DNA of 64,000 nucleotides from Croceicoccus marinus. GTDB taxonomy: Bacteria > Pseudomonadota > Alphaproteobacteria > Sphingomonadales > Sphingomonadaceae. Under the pieces are notes generated by a model. That model was given only the letters and a program-made list of their open reading frames with translations. It was not told where the DNA came from and ran no database searches. Shown here in pieces: positions 16,536-26,076 of the stretch. Made by a program: the position numbers and the translations under genes. Positions within the stretch are counted from its first letter, which is position 1, and each line of letters starts with the position of its first letter. Location: the NCBI RefSeq assembly GCF_001661675.2, contig NZ_CP019603.1, positions 248,001-312,000 on the forward strand, written 5' to 3'.

Positions 16536-17530
16536 GTCGGGATTGATATCCCGATCCGTGAGATTGAACGGCGTACGGAATTGTCGCACAACACGATCCG
16601 GAAGTACCTGCGGGCGGATACGGTGGAGCCGAAGTTCAAGGTCCCCGAGAGGCCGAGCAAGTTGAACCCGTTTGCCGAGAAGCTCTCGGCCCGGTCGAGG
16701 ATCGAGGCCGACAAGTCACGTAAGCAGCGCCGCACAGCCAAGCAGATGCACGCCGATCTCGTGGCCTTGGGATATGACCGTCCCTACCACCGCGTTGCGG
16801 CCTTCGCACGGGCCTAGAAGGCCGACCGACAGCGCGACGCCCAGACCAGCGGGCGCGGGACTTTCGTTTCGCTGATCTTCCAGCCTGCCGAGGCATTCAA
16901 GTTCGACCGGAGCGAGCACCGGGCCCAGAGATGCTGTTCGATGCCACGGCCCAGGCCGGCCGGGTGCTGGGCGGGGTGCCGCAGCATGGAATCTTCGACA
17001 ACCTGAAGACCTCGGTTGACAAAATCGGCAGGGTTAAGGCCCGGCAGGTCAACGCCCGCTTTGCGGCCATGGCGAGCCACCATTAGTTCGATCCGGTGGT
17101 CTGCAATCCCGCCGCAGATTGGGAGAAGGGTCAGATCGAGAAGAACGTTCAGGATGCGCGGCGGCAACTGTGGCAGGCCCATGGTCCTTCTGGGCATGCC
17201 TTCCCGGACATCGATGCTCAATGCCTGGCTCGAGGCGCAATACATCGCGCAGTGGGAAGAAATTCCGCATCGAGTGCTGCCCGGCACCATCGCTGGCCTA
17301 ATTCCGCTGGGGCGCCCCTTCAATGGTTTCGTGGAACACACCAGTCGGGTGTCGCCGACATGCCTGATCTCCTTCGAGCGCAGCCGCTACAGCGTGTCCG
17401 CTTTCTTCACCAATCGGCCGGTACCGGCATTGTCCGGCGGGTCACCGCTTCTCAAATCGCCACTGCATCAGCTGCATCGGTCTTCCCACCCTGCCCATAG
17501 GGTTTACATAGGCGGGCGGCATCAGCCGGA
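16536..17530 (+). pseudogene. Decayed IS21-family transposase (istA) relic
   Basis: The N-terminal part reads like IstA (IREIERRTELSHNTIRKYLR, EKLSARSRIEADKSRKQRR, KQMHADLVALGYD, RVAAFARA) and stops at a TAG at 16815. Homology resumes in other frames: GRGTF after the stop, an EMLFDA segment near 16930, VNARFAAMASHH before another TAG near 17083, CNPAADWEKGQIEKNVQDAR from about 17100, and further blocks to about 17500. The part between FDWSE-like and EMLFDA sequence is deleted. No istB follows. It has several stops, frameshifts and one internal deletion, so it is dead. Confidence 0.8.
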
Positions 17531-17824
17531 TCTCGTGCCCTAATGCGATCAGCTCTCAAGACCAGTGACGAGCGGATGCGCACGCCTCTATACCGACGAG
17601 GCAACTTGGAAGATCAGTGACGAAGCCGATCAACTCGGCGCGGACCAACTTCCGTTGCACTAGAACGACCCAATCGAGGCCGATCACGTGTACGCGAAAA
17701 AACTACTTCGCCAGATCCGATCCGATGGTGGCAATCTCCTGACACATGTGACGACCCCTAAATGTGGACCTACAACGACCGCATCATTGCACAATTAAGC
17801 TAGTGCAGGGATCGTTCACTCATC

Positions 17825-17983
17825 ATGTCCCAGGCAGCCGTCAGCGGCGACAAATTGGCCATTCTTCCGCGAAAGATACTGCGGCTTGCAACGAGCAGAG
17901 GCGCACGCGCGATCCGCATGAATGCTGCCATCAGCTCGCCGGAGACAGGCCAAAGGGGATATCCGCATGTCGGAGTAGCTTGA
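17825..17983 (+). pseudogene. Decayed fragment of an amidohydrolase gene like the one at 29326-30756
   Basis: These 53 codons read MSQAAVSGDKLAILPRKILR, then LATSRGARAIRMNAAISSPE. They match, at both protein and DNA level, the segment of the intact amidohydrolase in this window around 30379-30510 (VQAAVSGDELAILPREILQ, then GARAIGMDAAIGSLETG). The active-site parts are missing and the frame runs into unrelated sequence (GYPHVGVA) before TGA. The rest of 17531-18071 holds nothing else I recognise. Confidence 0.65.
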
Positions 17984-18071
17984 TTTATCTGCCCTGCTCT
18001 AGCGTCTGCCGCTCGCTCATCGCCCTCCGACCTCGAAACTGACGCGCGTCTCGCAGCGCCAAGATCGCTCT

Positions 18072-19340
18072 TCACGCATTTGATTGCCGAGGTTTTCGCA
18101 AGCTTAGCGCGATCATCAGTCCAATGACGCCCACAACGATTCCGACGATCCCAGCGGTCAGAAATGCATTCTTCATCGATCCCGTGGATTGGTCGAGAAT
18201 GTGCACGAGTCTCGGCGATTGCGACTGCGCAAGAAAGAATGCGGCGGTCCAGATGCCCATTCCCCGGCCACGCTGTCCGAAGTCGAACTTCGATTGGGTC
18301 CACGACAGCAAGGTCGGCACCGCCATGCCTGCCGCAATCTGCTGGACAACGACCCCCGCTGCCATTGCAGTCGGAGTATCGGCCAGGCCGATGGCCGCCA
18401 GGCCTGCTCCCAACAGAGCGAAGAACACGCCAAGTTGGAGCGGATAGCTGCGGTTCGCCAGAATGCGGAACAACACCGCGCCCATGAGAAAGAATATCTG
18501 GGGCACGAAGATCATCTGCGCATAACGATCGGGTTCGGTCACGCCGACCTCTGCGAATACAAGCGCACCGTTGATGATGAACACGTAATAAAGCATCGCG
18601 GCGATAAAGGTCACGAACGCGGTAAGAGCGGCGCTCCCCCAGGGAAAGGCCCCAAGTGGCACCGCTTTTCGTGCCGCCGGTTCTTCTTGTCGTGCCGCCG
18701 GTTCTTCGACGTCCGCGTTCTCAGGTTCGAATAGCCAGACGAACATGGCGGCCCAAACGGGAATGGCAGCAAAGTAGATGAAAAACACCCCGTTCCACTG
18801 CAGCGTACTCACCTCGCCCACGATCAGCGCGATGACGCCGGCAAACAGCGGGCCGACAAGGCTCTGGAGGAACAGCCAGTTCTTGCGGCCCTTGTCGTCC
18901 CAATAGTCGGCAATCAAGGTATTCACTACGGTCAGGATGCCGGCCTCGGAGATGCCGAGCAACAGGCGGGACGTGTAGATCTGGTCCAGTGTATCGAGAA
19001 ACAAGGGCGCTGTGCCGAATATGGTGTAAAGAGCGGTCGCCAACAGTACCAGTCGTCTGCGTCCGAAACGGTCTATCAACAGCCCGCTGAAGGGAGCCAG
19101 GATGGCCATGGTCAACCCCGGCGCACCGATCAGAGCGGGCACCTGCGCGCGTGCGTCGGGATCGTTCGCGAAATGCGCGATGAGCGTCGGCACTGCCGGA
19201 CCCATCGCGACGATGGCGATCATCGGCAGGAAGCCTGCAAGAACGATGACGATTCCCTGCGGCTTTAATGGAAGCTCTCGCCAGAAATTTTTCAAGGTCC
19301 GCACTTCCAGCCTCCCCAGCCGCCGAATTGCGGATCGCAT
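18072..19340 (-). CDS. Major facilitator superfamily transporter
   Basis: This 422-residue protein has twelve hydrophobic segments and the MFS loop 2-3 motif (LLIDRFGRRRLVLL). Between the two six-helix halves is a charged loop with a short duplicated unit (EEPAAR-QEEPAAR). A secondary transporter for a small organic solute is expected; the substrate cannot be told from sequence. It lies downstream of, and on the same strand as, the GH39-like and FAD monooxygenase genes, which suggests uptake for the same catabolic set, although 566 bases separate them. Confidence 0.88.
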   Translation of the reverse strand: MRSAIRRLGRLEVRTLKNFWRELPLKPQGIVIVLAGFLPMIAIVAMGPAVPTLIAHFANDPDARAQVPALIGAPGLTMAILAPFSGLLIDRFGRRRLVLLATALYTIFGTAPLFLDTLDQIYTSRLLLGISEAGILTVVNTLIADYWDDKGRKNWLFLQSLVGPLFAGVIALIVGEVSTLQWNGVFFIYFAAIPVWAAMFVWLFEPENADVEEPAARQEEPAARKAVPLGAFPWGSAALTAFVTFIAAMLYYVFIINGALVFAEVGVTEPDRYAQMIFVPQIFFLMGAVLFRILANRSYPLQLGVFFALLGAGLAAIGLADTPTAMAAGVVVQQIAAGMAVPTLLSWTQSKFDFGQRGRGMGIWTAAFFLAQSQSPRLVHILDQSTGSMKNAFLTAGIVGIVVGVIGLMIALSLRKPRQSNA

Positions 19341-19906
19341 AGATAATTAGAAGCTTCACTTCAATCTGGAATGCCCCCCCCCGCGGGCTCGACAGTCGCT
19401 CGCTCCAACCATGGTCTTGAAACGGGCTCGATCGCGGGAGCATCATCATGACCGGCTGGGCAAAGTACGTCTTGTGAATGTGGATCTGTCGTATCGGTTC
19501 TAGGTGCGGAAGGATTCGCAGCAGGTTCACTGAAGCGGGGGGCGCCCATTGAGCCAAAGCGGTAAGCGGCTTTTCTGAAACCGATTGTTCGCGCGGCAAC
19601 CAATATACGGCTTCCCACGACCGCCGCACGATTTCGCCGCTGCATCGTAAAGGTGCAGGCCTGTGTGATTTTCATGAAGGTTGGGTCACCCTCGTGGGTC
19701 GCAGGCATCACTGCCAGGAACCTCGGCTAAGCCGGCGCTGGGGCACCCGAAAGAGGGTGCGCCAGCACCGCCAGCACATGAGGATCGTTTGCTGCAGACC
19801 CTGATGGCTTGTTTCGCCATCACCAGCTTTCGCCCGACCGCTTACTCACGCAGCCCGCCTCTGCTGAGGCAAAAGCTCAATCTGTTTCGGTCAGATAAGC
19901 GGCGCC
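19341..19906. other. Gap between the MFS and GH39-like genes
   Basis: A minus-strand frame (19361-19711) is open but matches nothing I know and has odd composition. A small hairpin (GCACCC, GAAAGA, GGGTGC at 19743-19760) and another at about 19802-19820 (GATGGC...GCCATC) could act in termination after the gene ending at 19907; neither has a strong T-run. The MFS promoter presumably lies here but cannot be placed. Confidence 0.35.
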
Positions 19907-21364
19907 CTACGATGACACACGCGTTATCTCGATAAGCTCTACACCAGATACCGCCAGTTTGTTTTGAACGGTGACGGAGCTGCCTCGGCCTTCATGAGAG
20001 TCGAGCATCTCCCCCTTGTGATCCCGGTCCGCTCGATACCGAACCACTCTGTGCGGGCCATCGCCCCAGGGAAGATGGCCAATTTCAAGCGTGTAGCCTG
20101 AATAGCCGGTACTCCGGGCGTCTACGCGTCGCGGAGGAACGTTCAGGGACATATCCGTTTTCTGATCGCCGATCGGGACCTGGAACTCGAATACGTCGCG
20201 GTCCCGGGCCGTCAGATACATGTCGGGGATCGCATAGTTCGAAATCAGAATGCGAATGGTATCACCGTCGGCGGTGCGACCGGCCAGCGCCGCGAACCCG
20301 TTGTCGTCCCCACCTGTTATGGCAAGGCGTTCCGTTGTGGCCAACGTCTGTCCGACGAGCTGAAACGCACCCGTCCGGGCGTTCTGGCTGCCATCGTCTT
20401 CGAAGATCCCGGCTGGGTCGGTGAAGTTGTAGTGGAAATCGGCGCCGGTATCGGCGCGGAAGAAGATCGCTTTGTCGACCTCGGAATCCTGCATGTAGAT
20501 CGCTGCGGCCGCAAGAAAGGCCGCATTGTCGAAATCCTCGAACTTGGCCGTCGGGATACCGGTCATGCTCCAGTAGGAAAGCAGGAGCTCGGTATCGGTG
20601 AAGCCATATTTGTCGACGATCGCGCGGACCTCGGCGGCAATCGTGCGAAAATCCATCGGATCGCGGGAATTGTCGCCGTACCACATCCAGGACAGGAAAT
20701 CCAAAGGCACTGACTGCTGTTTGACGTAGTCCAGGAAACCTTCGCGGAACGGACCTTCATTGAGCGGAAATGCGACGCAAGGGCCACCGACCTTCAGTGC
20801 CGGGTCGACGCGCTTCACAGCGCGCGCGGCTGCCGCGTACATCTCGTAGAACTGATCGGGCGTGCCGGAAAAATGCAATTTGCCGAAGTCGGGCTGATCG
20901 CCGAATTCCCAATGCGAGACGGCGTTTTCGAATCCGTCGCCCCAGCCGCATACGTAGTGGCGCACGATATTCTCGACGACCTGTTCGTACTTTGCCAGGT
21001 CGCGGGCCGGCTGCTTGTTGGCCGGTATCTCGCTGGCGATGGTAAACAGGATATTCGCTCCGATCGAGCGGGTCTGCCCGACCCATGTATCCGTCGCCGC
21101 GAAATTATAGCTGGCCGGATCGCTGGGATCGGCCGACCAGTCGGGGAACAGGCTGGTCGGGTTGTCGATCGTGTCCAGCCTGGAAACCCAATCGTAAGAC
21201 CGGACAAGCGTGACTTGCGCATTCCTCCAGACATCCAGAATGTCGGGAACGCTGTCGGTGCCGGGAGCAGGTGCGGGAATGCCCGACGTGCCGTGAAGCT
21301 GCCGCATGTTGCCAATGGGCTCGCCCGCATTGACGGACAGCTTCGCGATAAGGTCTGAAGTCAT
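19907..21364 (-). CDS. GH39-like TIM-barrel protein with both catalytic glutamates replaced
   Basis: The 485 residues follow the GH39/beta-xylosidase plan: an N-terminal HGTSG strand, a long barrel with HWEFGDQPDF, AAARAVKRVDPALKVGGP and a C-terminal beta domain. In GH39 enzymes the acid/base Glu sits in WNEP and the nucleophile in a (T/D)EWN strand end. Here the first reads GDQP and the second reads SYWS, so both carboxylates appear lost. No signal peptide is seen. The start overlaps the upstream FAD monooxygenase stop (TGATG), so the two are coupled. It may be a binding or regulatory pseudo-enzyme, or use another mechanism. Confidence 0.7.
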   Translation of the reverse strand: MTSDLIAKLSVNAGEPIGNMRQLHGTSGIPAPAPGTDSVPDILDVWRNAQVTLVRSYDWVSRLDTIDNPTSLFPDWSADPSDPASYNFAATDTWVGQTRSIGANILFTIASEIPANKQPARDLAKYEQVVENIVRHYVCGWGDGFENAVSHWEFGDQPDFGKLHFSGTPDQFYEMYAAAARAVKRVDPALKVGGPCVAFPLNEGPFREGFLDYVKQQSVPLDFLSWMWYGDNSRDPMDFRTIAAEVRAIVDKYGFTDTELLLSYWSMTGIPTAKFEDFDNAAFLAAAAIYMQDSEVDKAIFFRADTGADFHYNFTDPAGIFEDDGSQNARTGAFQLVGQTLATTERLAITGGDDNGFAALAGRTADGDTIRILISNYAIPDMYLTARDRDVFEFQVPIGDQKTDMSLNVPPRRVDARSTGYSGYTLEIGHLPWGDGPHRVVRYRADRDHKGEMLDSHEGRGSSVTVQNKLAVSGVELIEITRVSS

Positions 21365-22527
21365 CAGTAATCACTTTCCAGGACGCGGTTGATATAATCG
21401 ATTGCCGCCGGCTCTTCGTTCACCAGATAGTCCAGGCGCCGATCGAGCGCTTCGGGCGTCTCGGAATCGAATTCCTCGTGCATCATTTTCAACGACCAAT
21501 CCCACACGGTTTTCACGCGCGGGTACCGCCTCGCCATGAATTTGGTTTGCACGTCGTAAAGGGAATCGTCGGTGCGAAGGAGTTTGGCGAAGACCACCCC
21601 GTCTTCGATGGCCATCGCTGCGCCCGATCCGAGATAGGGCGTCGTCGCATGCGCGGCATCGCCCATGATCATGACCCGGCCGCGGAACCATGGATAGGGA
21701 ACCATGATCGTATCCAGAGGGGTGTAGGCAACATTGGTCGCCGTGCGCAGCGATTCTATCGCCTCCGCCATGAAGTCGGAATCGCCCATCATCTCCCGCG
21801 CTCTTTCATGCATGAGTGCGGCAAACGCGTCCGGATCGTGGCGAGGTCGGCCAGGCTCGGCATGTGTGACGATCACGTACATCATGCCGCCGGCCAGCGG
21901 CACGAAACCGACTTTCCCGCCGAAACCATGGCAGAATAGCGCACCTTTCAGGCTTTCGGGGGCGGGCACTGCGGCACGCCATGCGACGCCGCCGCTACGA
22001 ACCGGAACGTATTTCTTTCCGAACAGATACTCGCGGATCTGGGAATTGATGCCGTCGAAGCCGATAACAAGATCATATCGACGCGACGATCCGTTGCTCA
22101 GCTCCACCGTGACGCCATCGTCATCCTGCTGAATATCGACCGCTGTCGTCGCCATCATGATGTTGCAACCCAGCTCCATCGCGCGTGCACTGGCCATCTC
22201 GAGGAAACCAAGTCGCGGAAGCTGGACGTTGTTGGGCATGCCGTCCACTTTCCGCCCATAGGAAATATCGACGACATGGTCGCCCTTGCGATCGTAATAG
22301 GTGAGAGGAGGCGTCGGAAAACCGATCTCCAGGGTCTTTTCCAGGATCCCGATCTCGCGCAAGGCGCGCAGTCCATTGGTGCGCAGTCCCCACCCTACGC
22401 CAGCCACCGAGTTGTCGGGCTTGATGTCGATGACATCCACCTCGGACCCGTTCTGAACAAGCGCTATCGCTGCGCAAAGCCCACCGATACCCGCGCCGAC
22501 AATAAGAATCTTGTCAGACCTGGACAT
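21364..22527 (-). CDS. FAD-dependent aromatic-type monooxygenase
   Basis: ATG 22527 (MSRSDKILIVGAGIGG) follows GGAGG closely, so I drop the longer start at 22542. The 387-residue protein has the three flavin hydroxylase marks: GAGIGGL near the N-terminus for the ADP part of FAD, the DG motif (VIGFDGINSQIR) in the middle, and GDAAHATTPYLG for the ribityl and pyrophosphate part. Such enzymes hydroxylate aromatic or related substrates using NAD(P)H and oxygen. It is first in a minus-strand operon with the GH39-like gene and divergent from a GntR regulator. The substrate is unknown. Confidence 0.88.
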   Translation of the reverse strand: MSRSDKILIVGAGIGGLCAAIALVQNGSEVDVIDIKPDNSVAGVGWGLRTNGLRALREIGILEKTLEIGFPTPPLTYYDRKGDHVVDISYGRKVDGMPNNVQLPRLGFLEMASARAMELGCNIMMATTAVDIQQDDDGVTVELSNGSSRRYDLVIGFDGINSQIREYLFGKKYVPVRSGGVAWRAAVPAPESLKGALFCHGFGGKVGFVPLAGGMMYVIVTHAEPGRPRHDPDAFAALMHERAREMMGDSDFMAEAIESLRTATNVAYTPLDTIMVPYPWFRGRVMIMGDAAHATTPYLGSGAAMAIEDGVVFAKLLRTDDSLYDVQTKFMARRYPRVKTVWDWSLKMMHEEFDSETPEALDRRLDYLVNEEPAAIDYINRVLESDY

Positions 22528-22586
22528 TTCGCCTCCTCCCAAATTTTAGCCGATGCAGGCACGGCAATCGACCGCCCCGTCGCCTC

Positions 22587-22598
22587 GTGATATATCAC
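22587..22598. promoter_or_regulatory. Perfect palindrome, probable GntR operator
   Basis: GTGATATATCAC is a perfect 12-base palindrome in the 172-base gap between the divergent FAD monooxygenase and GntR genes. TGAT.ATCA-type sites suit GntR-family dimers, so autoregulation and control of the divergent operon are likely; binding is inferred. Confidence 0.55.
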
Positions 22599-22699
22599 CA
22601 TTGCATGCGCCCTATTTCCAGTCAAGGGTTGCAATCTTGCCCGTCGTTGCTGACGGTGGCGCGGATGGGCCCGAAGCAGTGCCGAACTGGAGTTTTTTG

Positions 22700-23371
22700 A
22701 TGGCAGAGCGCGAAAAACAAAAGCAGACACTTGCCGACCAGCTCTACGAGATCCTTCGACAGCGGATAGTGTCGCTGAACATGCCGCCACGCATGCGCTT
22801 CACCGAGCGAGAGATATCACAGGAGACCGGATTTGGCGCGATGCCGGTCCGCGAGGCCCTGGACCGCCTGAACCACGATGGTCTCGTCGAAACGATTCCT
22901 CGCCGCGGTTACCGCGTGGCGGGACTTACACTGAAGTCCGTGGACGACTTCTTTACCGTCTGGAGCGTCGTATCACCGCTGATAATCCAGCTGGCACGGG
23001 AACGGGCGACGCCCAAGCAGATCGAGTCCCTCAACACCATCCACCAGGAGCATTTGCGGGCGGTCAGAAAGGCCAGGCTCGATCCGGAGCACTGGATACG
23101 GATGTCGCGGCAACGGTTCGATCTGCTTGCAGAGGCTACTCGCAATCCGCAGCTTCAAGCGATCTACCGGAAACTCTCGGCGGAGATGGACCGGATCTTT
23201 CATTCCATCAGCCATCACCGGGAGGATATCCGCGCGATCTTCGAGCTTGGCACTCGGTTTGACACTGCGATCCCATCGGTCGACGATGCAAGCGAGTTCA
23301 TAAAGATCAGCCGCGAGAAAATCGCGGAGGTAATCATCGAGAAGGGCTTCGATTACTCGCAGGGCAGCTAG
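22700..23371 (+). CDS. GntR-family transcriptional regulator (FCD-type)
   Basis: ATG 22700 (MAEREKQKQTLADQLYEIL) gives 223 residues; a longer frame from 22553 runs back through the palindromic operator and is rejected. The winged helix is clear (FTEREISQETGFGAMPVREAL, then LVETIPRRGYRV), followed by an all-helical effector domain of FCD size. It probably senses a carboxylic acid or sugar acid and controls the divergent monooxygenase/GH39-like operon. The FCD metal ligands are not obvious by eye. Confidence 0.88.
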   Translation: MAEREKQKQTLADQLYEILRQRIVSLNMPPRMRFTEREISQETGFGAMPVREALDRLNHDGLVETIPRRGYRVAGLTLKSVDDFFTVWSVVSPLIIQLARERATPKQIESLNTIHQEHLRAVRKARLDPEHWIRMSRQRFDLLAEATRNPQLQAIYRKLSAEMDRIFHSISHHREDIRAIFELGTRFDTAIPSVDDASEFIKISREKIAEVIIEKGFDYSQGS

Positions 23372-23387
23372 GGTCTGGTTCCATCGC

Positions 23388-23490
23388 TTATCGATTGAAG
23401 ATGACAACGGCCAAGCGCGCGCTGATTGGGAACAAGGCGTTCGGGCATCGGTCGTAGTGTTTGTGCGGCGCAAATGCCCAGCCCGCTCTG
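23388..23490 (-). pseudogene. Relic of an IS5-family transposase C-terminus
   Basis: On the minus strand, HKHYDRCPNALFPISARLAV, then VIFNR and a stop, resembles the end of IS5-group DDE transposases (the TRYDRC...AI.LAA.VIFW pattern). Upstream sequence drifts out of homology and no terminal repeats are found. It is a short, by-eye match between the GntR gene and the next CDS. Confidence 0.45.
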
Positions 23491-23598
23491 CAGGCGATCG
23501 GAATTGGGGCTGCAAAGCACCGGTTTGCTGCGACATGGGCCATTTGTTCGAGGCGGTCGGGAGTAGCTATCCGCGTGTCGCGCGGATATGCTGGCGTG

Positions 23599-26076
23599 AT
23601 GAAATCTGTCTCGTCGCTGCTCGCTCTTGCCCTCGCCATCGTGCCCGTTCCTGCGTCTGCGCAATGGGAACATCATTATCCAAAGGTGGAAGGCTATGGA
23701 CACCAGCTCTATCTGGAGCAGGAGCATCTGCCGATCCTGTCTTCGGGCCCGGTCTATCCGGCGCCTTCGCCAGATGGCGCGACCCTCGCCTTCGCGCACC
23801 AGGGTTGGCTTTGGCAGCTGGATCTGGACAGCGGTGTCGCGCGGCGGCTGACAAATGCCGCCGGTATCGACTCCCGCCCGCGCTGGTCGCCCGATGGCCA
23901 GCGCATCGCGTTTGTCCGGGACTCGGGATCGGACACCGGCATAATCGTCATTGCGCGCGGCGGCAGGCAGTTGCTGACGATCGATACGCCGGCAATCGAT
24001 CTCGATCCCGAGTTCACGCGCGATGGCAAGGCGCTGCTCTATACTTCGGCGCGGGCCGGAAATCTGGATCTATGGCGGCGCGATCTGACGACCGGCACCG
24101 ACGAGCAGCTGACGAAGGGCTCGAGAGTCGCCCGGGCGGCACGGACTTTGGCGGACGGCAGGCTGGTCTATCAGGAGGCGGCGGGACCCGGCCAGAGCGT
24201 CGTGATCCGTGATCTGCATCCGGCGCCGAACGCGACCGGGGAGACTGCCTCGGGCAAGGTCCTGTTCCAGCAGGGCTGGATGGCGCATCTAAGCCCTGAT
24301 GTGCATCCGGCGGAGCGGGCCATCGTCTATGGCGTGGGCGAAGGCAATATGGTCCGGCTTGCCGTCATGGACGTCGACCGTCCGGCCTATCCGCGCTGGC
24401 TGACCGCGCCCGGTAATAAGGCCCTGTTTCCCGCATGGTCGGCCGACGGTTCGCACATCTATTTCGTCGAGGCCGACGCACGGCAGCAGTTCCATCTGAT
24501 GCGGATCGGCGCAGCCGGGGGCGCGGCCCAAGAAGTTCGCGTGACCCGGTGGGGTTACGGCACCGGCCTGGGCGATCTGGCGATTGCGGTACATAGCGCG
24601 GACGGGGACGGCGGCGAAAGCAGCGCAGCCACGCCGATCGCCGCGAGGGTGTCGATCACGCGGGCCGATGGGCACCCGGTTACGAACCCCGCCGGATCGA
24701 CCTTCGTCGATAATCAGAACGGGCCGGTCTATTTCTACATCGACGGCACCACGAAATTGAACCTCCCGGCAGGCGAATATCGCATTGTGGCGACGCATGG
24801 CCCCTTCTCCTTGCCAGAGACGAAAACCGTGCGCGTCATCGCGGGGCAAGAGACTGATGCCGAGCTGAACGTGCAGCGGATCTGGAATGCGCATGCGGCC
24901 GGCTATGTGTCCGCCGATTATCGCACCCATCTCAACGGCAGCGGTGTCAACGAGCTGGCTTTGCCCGATCTGCTGTTGCCGATGCGGGGCGAGGCGCTGG
25001 ACTATGGCGCGCCGATGGCCTGGAACCAGTATAATCGGTTCATCGACGCGGACCGGATCGGGCAGAAGGCTTCCGCGCCCGATGGCACGACCGCCTGGCT
25101 GACGCAGGAGGTCCGCTCAGACTATCACGGCCACATCGGGATGATCGGTGCCACTTCTCCGTTTCAGCCCTGGTTCTTCGGGCCGAACGTTCCGGTCTAT
25201 GGCAACCGCGACCTTCACAATGGCCTGGTGAACCCGTTCGCCAAGGCGCAAGGGGCCCTCGCGACCTATGTCCATCCGGTAGGCGGCGATGCGGATCCTT
25301 TCGCGGACCTGTCGGCAAACCCGCTACCGCAGGAGTTGGTGATCGACGGTGTATTGTCCGACGGCATCGGGCTCGAGCTCGTCTGCCAGTGGACCAGCCC
25401 CCTTGGGACTGCGCAGGCCTGGTATCGCTTCCTTAACATCGGACGGGCGATACCGGTTACGTCGGGCACGGACATGATGGCGAATTTCTACCGCCTCCCG
25501 GCGATCGGCACCGCGCGGTCCTATCTGCCGGCGACCGATGCGGAAGATGGATATTCCGCCGCGCTCGATCAGGTCCGTGATGGCCGGGGTTTCGTCACCA
25601 CCGGCCCCGCGATCCTGTTCGCGATCGACGGACAGGCACCGGGCGATGTCGTCGGCAGCGGGATGCGGGAATGGTCGCTGGACCTTATCAGCGTCGGACC
25701 TGTCGACCGGGTCGAAATTCTGGTTAACGGCACGGTCGTCCAGACGCTGGAAGGGTTCGAGGGGAAGGGCCAGCGGACCTATCGCGGGGCCGTGAACCTG
25801 CCCGCCGGCGGATGGATCGCGGCGCGCGCTATCGGCGGCAAGACCGCGTGGCCGGTCATGTCCTTCACGCATTTCGCGCACACCCAGCCGGTCTGGATCG
25901 ACTATGTCGGCAGCACGGACGCGCAAGCGGCCCGCGCCGCAGCGCAGGACCTGCTGGCGGCGCTGGACTTCTCGGGAGCGAACTTCCGCGAGAGCTATGG
26001 CGCCGACATTCCGCCCGGACTGGTTACGCGAATGGGCGAAGCGCGTTCGAAACTGACGGCGATAGCGCGGGAGTGA
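23599..26076 (+). CDS. Secreted CehA/McbA-type metallohydrolase with N-terminal beta-propeller
   Basis: ATG 23599 gives 825 residues with a clean signal peptide (MKSVSSLLALALAIVPVPAS, cut before QWEHHY). Residues about 50-330 hold TolB/PD40-type propeller blades (SPDGATLAFA, SPDGQRIAFV, SADGSHIYFV). The rest follows the CehA/McbA PHP-like family: SADYRTHLNGSG, a GHIG segment, QGALATYVHP, WYRFLN and GTDMMANF. The family usually has DLHxH at the first metal site, but here it is DYRTH, so one histidine ligand is replaced by arginine. Family members cleave esters or carbamates, but this substrate is unknown. A longer frame from 23461 lacks a signal peptide and is rejected. Confidence 0.75.
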   Translation: MKSVSSLLALALAIVPVPASAQWEHHYPKVEGYGHQLYLEQEHLPILSSGPVYPAPSPDGATLAFAHQGWLWQLDLDSGVARRLTNAAGIDSRPRWSPDGQRIAFVRDSGSDTGIIVIARGGRQLLTIDTPAIDLDPEFTRDGKALLYTSARAGNLDLWRRDLTTGTDEQLTKGSRVARAARTLADGRLVYQEAAGPGQSVVIRDLHPAPNATGETASGKVLFQQGWMAHLSPDVHPAERAIVYGVGEGNMVRLAVMDVDRPAYPRWLTAPGNKALFPAWSADGSHIYFVEADARQQFHLMRIGAAGGAAQEVRVTRWGYGTGLGDLAIAVHSADGDGGESSAATPIAARVSITRADGHPVTNPAGSTFVDNQNGPVYFYIDGTTKLNLPAGEYRIVATHGPFSLPETKTVRVIAGQETDAELNVQRIWNAHAAGYVSADYRTHLNGSGVNELALPDLLLPMRGEALDYGAPMAWNQYNRFIDADRIGQKASAPDGTTAWLTQEVRSDYHGHIGMIGATSPFQPWFFGPNVPVYGNRDLHNGLVNPFAKAQGALATYVHPVGGDADPFADLSANPLPQELVIDGVLSDGIGLELVCQWTSPLGTAQAWYRFLNIGRAIPVTSGTDMMANFYRLPAIGTARSYLPATDAEDGYSAALDQVRDGRGFVTTGPAILFAIDGQAPGDVVGSGMREWSLDLISVGPVDRVEILVNGTVVQTLEGFEGKGQRTYRGAVNLPAGGWIAARAIGGKTAWPVMSFTHFAHTQPVWIDYVGSTDAQAARAAAQDLLAALDFSGANFRESYGADIPPGLVTRMGEARSKLTAIARE

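Noticed and set aside
8140..18071. Defined genomic island with attL/attR
   Set aside because: The gene content suggests an island, but I could not find a tRNA gene or matching direct repeats at its edges.
19361..19711. Minus-strand 116-codon frame upstream of the MFS gene
   Set aside because: No ribosome-binding site, family motif or domain-like composition; kept only as gap description.
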